A DNA stretch of 48,218 nt from Saccharopolyspora endophytica (GTDB lineage: Bacteria; Actinomycetota; Actinomycetes; Mycobacteriales; Pseudonocardiaceae), in contig NZ_JAGPXE010000022.1 of assembly GCF_018070075.1 (NCBI RefSeq), positions 1 through 48,218 of the forward strand. The letters run 5' to 3'. Every line of letters begins with the position of its first letter. Position 1 is the stretch's first letter. Positions 42,861 to 48,218 of the stretch are shown piece by piece. A program made the position numbers and the translations under genes. The notes under the pieces are model-generated. The model searched no databases and had not been told where the DNA came from. It saw only the letters and a list, made by a program, of their open reading frames with translations.

Positions 42861-42877
42861 TTGATACCCCCTGGGGT
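42861..42877 (+). promoter_or_regulatory. CstR-type operator 2 before rhodanese
   Basis: TTGATA (possible -35) overlaps ACCCCCTGGGGT (42866-42877), a near-palindrome like operator 1. It lies 14 bp before the rhodanese TTG start and so gives the sulfur genes their own regulated promoter. Confidence 0.65.
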
Positions 42878-42891
42878 TTAGGGAGGGATCG

Positions 42892-43215
42892 TTGTCTGAG
42901 AAGGCGCCGGAAGTTGGTGTGGAGTTCTTCGCCGGGGCGTGGCGGTTGGGTACTCGGTTGGTCGATGTGCGTGAGCCGGAGGAGTTCGCCTCGGGTCATG
43001 TGCCGGGTGCGGTGAACGTGCCGCTGGAGGAGGTGCTGGCTTCGCCGCAGCGTTTTGCGAGGTAGGAGTGCTACGTCATTTGCCGTTCGGGCGGGCGCAG
43101 CTTGAAGGCTGCGGAGGCGATGAACGCGGCCGGTGGCCAAGCGGTTTCGGTGGCCGGTGGGACTTCGGGGTGGATCGAAGCAGGCAACGAGGTTGAAAGG
43201 GGTGCGCAACGGTGA
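42892..43215 (+). pseudogene. Rhodanese interrupted by an amber codon
   Basis: The frame from TTG 42892 (GGGAGG upstream) reads a single-domain rhodanese: LVDVREPEEFASGHVPGAVN, VPLEEVL, then a TAG at 43063-43065, and continues in the same frame with ECYVICRSGGRSLKAAEAMN and VAGGTSGW to the TGA at 43215. The catalytic loop CRSGGR lies after the stop, so the truncated product is inactive unless the TAG is read through. The end overlaps the CstB-like start (GTGA), so it was an integral operon member. Confidence 0.8.
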
Positions 43216-44639
43216 CGGCGATGGATGTGGTGAAGAAGGAGGACCGCTTGGCCGGTGGCCTGGTGGTCGAGGTGATCGAGACGTCCTCGCTGGGGGACCG
43301 AAGCTACCTGGCCACTGACGGCGAGGTGGCTGTGGTCGTCGACCCCCAGCGGGACGTGGATCGGGTGATCGCCGCCGCCGGGCGGTTGGGCGTGCGGATC
43401 GCCCTGGTGCTGGACACGCACGTGCACAACGACTACGTCTCCGGTGGCTTGGAGCTGGCCCGGTTGACCGGCGCCGAGTACGGGCTGGCGGCTGCCGACG
43501 AGGTGCCGTTCGACCGGCGCCCGCTGACCGACGGCGAAGCGGTGGAGCTCTCACCGCGGATGCAGGTCCGCGCGGTGGCCACGCCGGGGCACACCTTCCA
43601 CCACCTGTCCTACGTGCTGGAGGGCACCGATGGCTCGGTGGGCGTGTTCACGGGTGGATCGTTGCTGTTCGGCACGACCGGGCGCACCGACCTGCTGGGC
43701 GAGCAGCACAGCGAGGACCTCGCTCGGCACCAGCACGCCTCGGCGCAGAAACTGGCCTCGATCCTGCCCGACGGTGCGCAGATCTGGCCGACCCACGGGT
43801 TCGGCAGCTTCTGCTCGGCCACGCAGGCCTCGGGCGACTCCGCGACGCTGGGCGAGCAAAAGCGGATCAACCCGGCCCTGACGCTGGCCGAAGGCGACTT
43901 CGTCGAGCAGACCCTCGCGGGGCTGGACGCCTACCCGGCCTACTACGCGCACATGGGCGTGCAGAACACCACCGGACCGGAGCCGCTGGACCTGCGCGAA
44001 CCCGTCCGGGCCGAGCCCGAGGAGCTGCGCCGCCGCTTGGAGCACGGGGAGTGGGTGGTCGATCTGCGCTCCCGCAAGGCCTACGTGGTCTCACACCTCG
44101 CTGGCACCGTCAGCCTCGGGCTGGATGGGCCAATGGTGACCTGGCTCGGCTGGATGATCGACTGGGGCGCTCCGATCACGCTGCTGGGCGAGTCCCGCGA
44201 GCAGGTCGGCCAGGCGCAGCGCGAGTTGGCCCGCATCGGCATCGACAAGTTCGCCGCGGCCGCTGTGGGTTCCCCGGAGGAGTTGGCGGCCGAGTCCGGT
44301 CAGCTGCGCAGCACGCCGACGGCCACCTTCGCCGACCTGGCCTCGGCATGGGGCGGTAGCTCCAACGGTCTCCCGGCGCCGGAGGTGGTGCTGGACGTGC
44401 GGACCAACAACGAGTTCACCGCCTCCCACATCACCGGTGCGGTGCACGTGCCGCTCTACGAGCTCAAGGACCGGCTGGACGAGGTGCCCGCGGGTGCGGT
44501 GTGGGTGCACTGCGGCAGCGGTTACCGCGCCACCGCGGCGGCCTCGCTGCTGGAAGCGGCCGGACACACGGTCGTGCTCATCGACGACAAGTTCGACACC
44601 GCCGCCGCGGCCGGCGTGCCGATGACCGACGGAACCTGA
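43212..44639 (+). CDS. CstB-like metallo-beta-lactamase/rhodanese fusion (persulfide dioxygenase type)
   Basis: A 475-aa protein with an N-terminal MBL domain (THVHNDYVSGG near residue 76, PGHTFHH near 123) and two rhodanese domains: one at about 270-350 lacking a Cys loop, and one at about 385-465 with HCGSGYR. The layout matches CstB, which oxidises persulfides and forms thiosulfate. One oddity: the motif usually FTGD, whose Asp is an iron ligand in ETHE1, reads FTGGSLLFG here, so metal binding or activity may differ. It is co-transcribed with the sulfur genes around it. Confidence 0.8.
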   Translation: MTAMDVVKKEDRLAGGLVVEVIETSSLGDRSYLATDGEVAVVVDPQRDVDRVIAAAGRLGVRIALVLDTHVHNDYVSGGLELARLTGAEYGLAAADEVPFDRRPLTDGEAVELSPRMQVRAVATPGHTFHHLSYVLEGTDGSVGVFTGGSLLFGTTGRTDLLGEQHSEDLARHQHASAQKLASILPDGAQIWPTHGFGSFCSATQASGDSATLGEQKRINPALTLAEGDFVEQTLAGLDAYPAYYAHMGVQNTTGPEPLDLREPVRAEPEELRRRLEHGEWVVDLRSRKAYVVSHLAGTVSLGLDGPMVTWLGWMIDWGAPITLLGESREQVGQAQRELARIGIDKFAAAAVGSPEELAAESGQLRSTPTATFADLASAWGGSSNGLPAPEVVLDVRTNNEFTASHITGAVHVPLYELKDRLDEVPAGAVWVHCGSGYRATAAASLLEAAGHTVVLIDDKFDTAAAAGVPMTDGT

Positions 44640-44678
44640 CACCCACAACCCGAACAAGAACGCGGAGGTATCCGAAGA

Positions 44679-45269
44679 ATGCCCCAAGCATTGCCCAAGG
44701 TCGTCGACACCGCGCAGGTCCGCGCATTACGCGACGCCGACCCCCAGATTCGGCTGATCGACGTGCGCGCGCCCGGGGAGTTCGCTTCGTCGCACATCCC
44801 GGGCTCCTACAACGTTCCCCTCGACCTGCTGAGAGAACACCGCGACGAGCTCACCGCCCAGCACGGCGACCCGGTCGTGCTGGTGTGCGCCTCGGGCGGT
44901 CGTGCCGAGCAGGCCCGCACCCTGCTGGAAAGCGCCGGGCTCGATCGGCTCAGCGTGCTGCGCGGCGGCATCACCGGCTGGCAGCAGCAAGGCGGCGAGA
45001 TCAACCAGGGACGCGGCACGTGGGCCATGGAGCGGCAGGTGCGGCTGGTCGCCGGACTGCTCGTGCTCACCGGCGTGGTGGCCAGCACCGCCTACGAACC
45101 ACTGAAGTGGGTCGCCGGCTTCGTCGGCGCGGGTCTGACCTTCGCCGCGGTGAGCAACACCTGCGCGATGTCCCGCGTCCTCGGACTGCTGCCCCACAAC
45201 CGCACTCCCAGCACCGACGGCCGGGCCCTGCTCGAGGCCCTCACCGACGGGAACGGGCCGCACGGCTGA
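44679..45269 (+). CDS. Rhodanese with DUF2892 membrane tail
   Basis: A 196-aa protein. Residues about 10-105 are a rhodanese with IRLIDVRAPGEFASSHIPGS and the active loop VCASGGRAEQAR. The rest holds two membrane helices of DUF2892 (RLVAGLLVLTGVVAST; FVGAGLTFAAVSNTCAMSRV) like E. coli YgaP. It would move sulfane sulfur at the membrane. With the rhodanese upstream broken by an amber codon, it may be the operon's only working single-domain rhodanese. GCGGAGG lies upstream of the start. Confidence 0.85.
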   Translation: MPQALPKVVDTAQVRALRDADPQIRLIDVRAPGEFASSHIPGSYNVPLDLLREHRDELTAQHGDPVVLVCASGGRAEQARTLLESAGLDRLSVLRGGITGWQQQGGEINQGRGTWAMERQVRLVAGLLVLTGVVASTAYEPLKWVAGFVGAGLTFAAVSNTCAMSRVLGLLPHNRTPSTDGRALLEALTDGNGPHG

Positions 45270-45342
45270 GAGCTGCTCTCCGGCAAGTGCGTGCACGGCG
45301 TTGACGGCGGCGGGGCGGTCGATGAGTCCGCCACCGGGATAG

Positions 45343-46134
45343 GTGGTTTCGTTGTTGTTGGCAGTGGTGTTCGGCGCCGTGATCGGGTTGGCACTGGGAC
45401 TGCTGGGTGCCGGTGGTTCGATCCTCGCCGTACCGGCGCTGGTCTACGGCGTCGGACAACCCTTGCAGACGGCCATCCCCACCTCGCTAGCCGTGGTCGC
45501 ACTGTCCTCGCTGGGCGCCCTGCTGCCCCGCGAGCGGCGCAGCGCGGTGCGGTGGCCGGTCGCGCTGGTCTTCGGCGCGGCCGGCATCCCCGCCGCCTTC
45601 GGCGGCGCCGCGCTCGGCAAGCTCTTCCCGCAGCGCTGGCTGCTGCTGGCCTTCGCCGCGCTCATGGTCATCGTCGCGGTGCGCATGCTGCGCGGCGGCG
45701 AGAACCACACCGGCGCCTGCCGCACCCAGCAGGGCGGCATCAACTGGCGCACCTGCCTGCCCAAATCCGTGCTCGCCGGTGCGACCGTCGGCGTGCTCAC
45801 CGGACTGTTCGGCGTCGGCGGCGGCTTCATCATCGTCCCCGCGCTGTCATTGCTGCTGGGCTTGGGAGCGCAGCAAGCGGTGGCGACCTCGCTAGTGGTC
45901 GTCTTAATCAACTCGGGAGCTGGACTCGCCGCGCACGCCGGCTCGATCGCGACCATCGATTACCGGGTCCTGTTGTTGTTCGCAGGCACGTCTCTGGTGG
46001 TTTCTATCGTGGCCGCTCGGCTGTCGACACGGCTGAACTCGTCAAGCGTGCGCCGCTGGTTCGCTTTCGTGGTGCTGGCCGTCGCGGTCTTCGTCGCCGC
46101 GGCCGCCCTCGTCAACCCCTCGGCCCTCGGATGA
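45343..46134 (+). CDS. TauE/SafE-family sulfur anion exporter
   Basis: A 263-aa permease with about eight helices in two related halves: GAVIGLALGLLGAGGSILAV early and VGVLTGLFGVGGGFIIVPAL in the middle, the duplicated TauE motif. In cst operons such proteins are thought to export sulfite or thiosulfate. GTG 45343 is my choice, but TTG 45352 is possible; the ribosome-binding site is weak (GGGATAG). It ends the sulfur operon. Confidence 0.8.
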   Translation: MVSLLLAVVFGAVIGLALGLLGAGGSILAVPALVYGVGQPLQTAIPTSLAVVALSSLGALLPRERRSAVRWPVALVFGAAGIPAAFGGAALGKLFPQRWLLLAFAALMVIVAVRMLRGGENHTGACRTQQGGINWRTCLPKSVLAGATVGVLTGLFGVGGGFIIVPALSLLLGLGAQQAVATSLVVVLINSGAGLAAHAGSIATIDYRVLLLFAGTSLVVSIVAARLSTRLNSSSVRRWFAFVVLAVAVFVAAAALVNPSALG

Positions 46135-46415
46135 GGACCGCCCAGGCCCGAATCGACAACTCCCTCAGGAAGCGAAAGGAATTGCCCAGGCTTCGGTTGA
46201 CATGCTGACTTTCCCAAGGGTGCACCCATCGTCCTTCTGTCCGGTCTCCGTGGTTGTCGAGGCATTGAGCGTGTCCGAACGATCTTTGGGAGTAAGGATT
46301 TGGGAGGATTTTGGGAGGATGGATGTGCAGTGAACTGCGCTCAACCGGCTGTAGGTAGCGGGGACGGTATGGTCGTAAACTGCGCGTTCTCGATTCTCGC
46401 AGGTCAGGGAGCTAT

Positions 46416-46479
46416 GGCTGTCTACCTTTTTTTTTTGACACGGTAGAGGTCACTGGTTCAATCCCAGTATCGCGCACCA
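46416..46479 (+). pseudogene. tRNA-Val(GAC) 3' part, copy 2; attachment-site remnant
   Basis: From CTACC through ten T to GACACGGTAGAGGTCACTGG and GTATCGCGCACCA, identical to copy 1 except for the T-run. D-arm sequence is not recognisable here, so this copy is even less tRNA-like. It lies 3' to 3' with the adjacent integrase gene, the usual layout of a tRNA att site. Confidence 0.75.
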
Positions 46480-46500
46480 TTTCTTGATGCAGGTGAGAAG

Positions 46501-46526
46501 CCCTGTCGGCGTTGTTGCCGACAGGG
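46501..46526 (+). terminator. Terminator after tRNA-Val remnant, copy 2
   Basis: CCCTGTCGGC, loop GTTGTT, GCCGACAGGG, then CGTTTTGTTGTT: same hairpin as at 25391. Confidence 0.9.
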
Positions 46527-46663
46527 CGTTTTGTTGTTCGGGCACGGTGTTGACCGTGGTGTGACCGTGGGATGTGCACCCTGGTCGCACGGTTTTTGCG
46601 TTCATTGTGCGGCCTTTTGAGTGGTGGCCGTGGCGTTGGTCTGGGCATTCGTGTCGAGTGGGT

Positions 46664-48013
46664 TCAGCTCTTCGTCTTCTGCGGGGTGGGGTTTGTGACC
46701 GTGAGTTGACCAGTTCTCGGGGTGCTGGGTGGGCATGTGCGGGTTCGGTGGAGTGCGGTGAGGGCGGTGTTGTGGGTGTGGGGGAGGGTGTGGAGGTAGC
46801 GCTCGGTGGCGCGGAGGCTGCGGTGGCCGAGGCGTTCGCGGATGGTTTCGAGGTCGGCTCCGCCGGCGAGCATCCAGGAGGCGTTGGTGTGGCGGAGGTC
46901 GTGGATGCGGACCGGGTGGGTGAGGCCGGCGTCGGCTAGTGCGTGGTACCAGATGTTTTTGCGGAACCAGCCGCGGTCGAGGTGTTGGTCGTGGCGGATG
47001 CGGCGGTGGCGGGTGGGGCGGTCGTGTCCGTGGGCTCGGCGGTGGTGGCGGTAGGTGGCGATGGCGGTACGGCAGTGTTGGCAGCGGCATCCGGTGTTGT
47101 AGCGGGTGGCGGTGCCGTGCCCGGCGGGTGCCGGGGTGGTGCTTGGTGTGTGGGTGTTGGGGGTCATGGTGGGGGTGCCGAAGAGGAGATCGTCGGCGAC
47201 GAGGTCGTGTTGGGTGATGTGGTGTTGGAGGGCGGTGGTGAGTTCGGTGGTGAGGTGGAGTTGGCGGTATTCGGTGTTTTTGGGGTAGTGCTTGACGACG
47301 AATCGTGTTCCGTCGGTGTTGGGTTGGTTGAGTTCGACGACGGCGCGGCTGATGGTGAGCACGCGGCTTGCGGGGTGGAGGTCGTGGGTGCGGAGTTCGG
47401 CGAGTTCGCCCCAGCGGATGCCGGTTTCGAGGGCGAGGTCGGCGAGCAGTTGCCAGCGGGCCGCGGCGAGTGCGGCGTGTAGTGCGTCGTATTCGGCTGG
47501 GGTGAGGATGCGTAGGGGGCGTTTGGGGACGGCGGGTGTGGTGACGCCGCTGCAGGGGTGGAAGACCACGATGCGGTCGTTGAGTGCGGTGGTGAAGATC
47601 GCCGAGAGCACGGTTTTGCAGCGGGCGAGGGTGTGTGCGGTGGCGCCGTCGTCGGCCAGCTGGCGGAGGTGGTCGCGGATGTGGGTGGGCAGGATTTCGT
47701 TCATGCGCATGGTCGCGAATCCGGGCAGCAGGTATTTGGTGATGATCTGTTCGTAGCCTTGGCGGGTGTTGAGTTCGATGGTGTGGTTGGGCAGCCAGGT
47801 ATCGGTGACGTAGCGGCCGAAGCGCTGCCGTCCGCTGGCCAGATCCACGAAGCGGCCCTCGGTGGTCTCGGCTTCGGCGCGGCGCCAGGCGCGCTCGGCG
47901 TCGCGTTTGCGGCTGAAGGTGCCCGCGGAGCGGGCTCGGCCGCGCAGGTCCCAGTAGTAGGCGGTGTAGCGGGCGTGGCCTTGCCGGTTGAGACGCTGCT
48001 TGCAGTAGCCCAT
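46664..48013 (-). CDS. Tyrosine site-specific integrase
   Basis: A 449-aa phage-type integrase. N-terminal AP2-like/SAM-like arm-binding part (TYRYY-like TAYYWDLRGRARSAGTFSRK; core-binding about 65-150). Catalytic residues are Arg in GIRWGEL near 198, HDLRH near 371, GHRS near 397 and Tyr in TERYLH near 405, all present. A Cys/His-rich insert (GCRCQHC then HHRRAHGHD) sits in the catalytic domain between the first Arg and HDLRH. ATG 48013 has GAGGAGA upstream. It should drive integration at the tRNA-Val site next to its 3' end. Confidence 0.88.
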   Translation of the reverse strand: MGYCKQRLNRQGHARYTAYYWDLRGRARSAGTFSRKRDAERAWRRAEAETTEGRFVDLASGRQRFGRYVTDTWLPNHTIELNTRQGYEQIITKYLLPGFATMRMNEILPTHIRDHLRQLADDGATAHTLARCKTVLSAIFTTALNDRIVVFHPCSGVTTPAVPKRPLRILTPAEYDALHAALAAARWQLLADLALETGIRWGELAELRTHDLHPASRVLTISRAVVELNQPNTDGTRFVVKHYPKNTEYRQLHLTTELTTALQHHITQHDLVADDLLFGTPTMTPNTHTPSTTPAPAGHGTATRYNTGCRCQHCRTAIATYRHHRRAHGHDRPTRHRRIRHDQHLDRGWFRKNIWYHALADAGLTHPVRIHDLRHTNASWMLAGGADLETIRERLGHRSLRATERYLHTLPHTHNTALTALHRTRTCPPSTPRTGQLTVTNPTPQKTKS

Positions 48014-48127
48014 GGCTTCTCCTCGGTGTGCAAGTTCGGGGACTCTCACTCCATCGGCTTCCAGCGTGCGGTGCAGAACCACGCAGCTCAAGGGTCTTTC
48101 GCAGGAACGGTGTTTCCAGCGTGTTGA

Positions 48128-48218
48128 TCAGTAGGTTTCGGCGTCCGGCCAGCGGTCACCGAAGGTGATGGCGAAGGCGTCGAGGACTGGCTTCCAACGT
48201 ATCGTCCATCGGGTGCGG
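48128..48218 (-). CDS. Transposase C-terminus (partial, IS256-like)
   Basis: The minus strand at the window edge ends a gene with RTRWTIRWKPVLDAFAITFG then DRWPDAETY and a TGA. This resembles the end of IS256-family transposases (...W..LN.FAI.F..R). Only 29 residues are inside the window, so the family is tentative. Confidence 0.5.
   Translation of the reverse strand, partial: RTRWTIRWKPVLDAFAITFGDRWPDAETY

Larger units (their letters stand above)
46282..46800. repeat. Repeat R2, copy 2
   Basis: Counterpart of 25173-25700 with the same order: GATCTTTGGGAG block, TTCTCGATTCTCGCAGGTCA, tRNA-Val part, terminator, integrase 3' end. Here the integrase is intact. Small differences (ten T rather than eight; AGCTATGGCTGT in place of AGTGGGAGAGCG) show the copies have diverged. 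Confidence 0.85.

Noticed and set aside
46412..46648. 78-aa minus-strand frame over the second tRNA-Val remnant
   Set aside because: Runs antisense to the tRNA sequence and terminator and lacks a credible start.

Overview
The window is high-GC DNA with actinobacterial gene style: GTG starts, ATGA/GTGA overlaps, an XRE-DUF5753/DUF397 pair, and CsoR, CstR and MerR regulators. The 29-nt CRISPR repeat (GTGCTCTCC...GGTGGTCCG) is of the type I-E kind common in Pseudonocardiaceae and streptomycetes. A pseudonocardial host is my best guess, but nothing here fixes the genus. Almost all of the window looks accessory.

Layout. (1) 94-9602, minus: a tightly overlapping five-gene operon: Nudix hydrolase, Cas4/AddB-like Fe-S nuclease, pPIWI_RE_Y-like REase, DinG-like helicase (pPIWI_RE_Z type) and the pPIWI-RE Argonaute-like protein. 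This is a predicted anti-invader system with two added enzymes. (2) 9645-18133: a sugar/small-molecule modification cluster: APH-fold kinase, P-loop kinase, HPr-kinase-like protein, GT4 glycosyltransferase, sugar epimerase, HTH protein, GT25 glycosyltransferase, hexapeptide acyltransferase and alpha/beta hydrolase. (3) 18398-21042, minus: a run of very small proteins of the kind seen on integrative elements, followed by a divergent DUF5753 regulator with DUF397. (4) 22589-28215: a GNAT protein, two CRISPR arrays (20 and 8 full repeats, no cas genes in the window) flanking a Schlafen AlbA_2-type protein, and duplicated sequences including a broken tRNA-Val(GAC) and integrase 3' remnants. (5) 28259-31722, minus: an SbnA-like synthase and an MFS transporter fused to DUF1015. 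(6) 31970-41507: copper handling (DUF305, DUF6153-like proteins, UreH-like/cupredoxin fusion, two CopZ-like chaperones, CsoR, secreted His-rich protein, CopA ATPase, DUF4396), then a MerR regulator read in frame into a thioredoxin-like protein. (7) 41579-46134: collapsed TetR and TauE/SafE fragments, then a cst-type sulfur detoxification operon (CstR, a rhodanese broken by an amber codon, a CstB-like protein, rhodanese-DUF2892, TauE/SafE). (8) 46282-48218: a second copy of the tRNA-Val/attachment region, an intact tyrosine integrase and the end of a transposase.

Regions 4 to 8 read as an accretion of integrative elements at a tRNA-Val(GAC) target. Two copies of the tRNA 3' half lie about 21 kb apart, each followed by a terminator and then an integrase 3' end (one remnant, one intact), and they bracket the metal, sulfur and SbnA cargo. 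The most unusual points are the five-gene pPIWI-RE operon, the SbnA/MFS-DUF1015 pair, and a MerR-type promoter embedded inside a MerR-thioredoxin reading frame.
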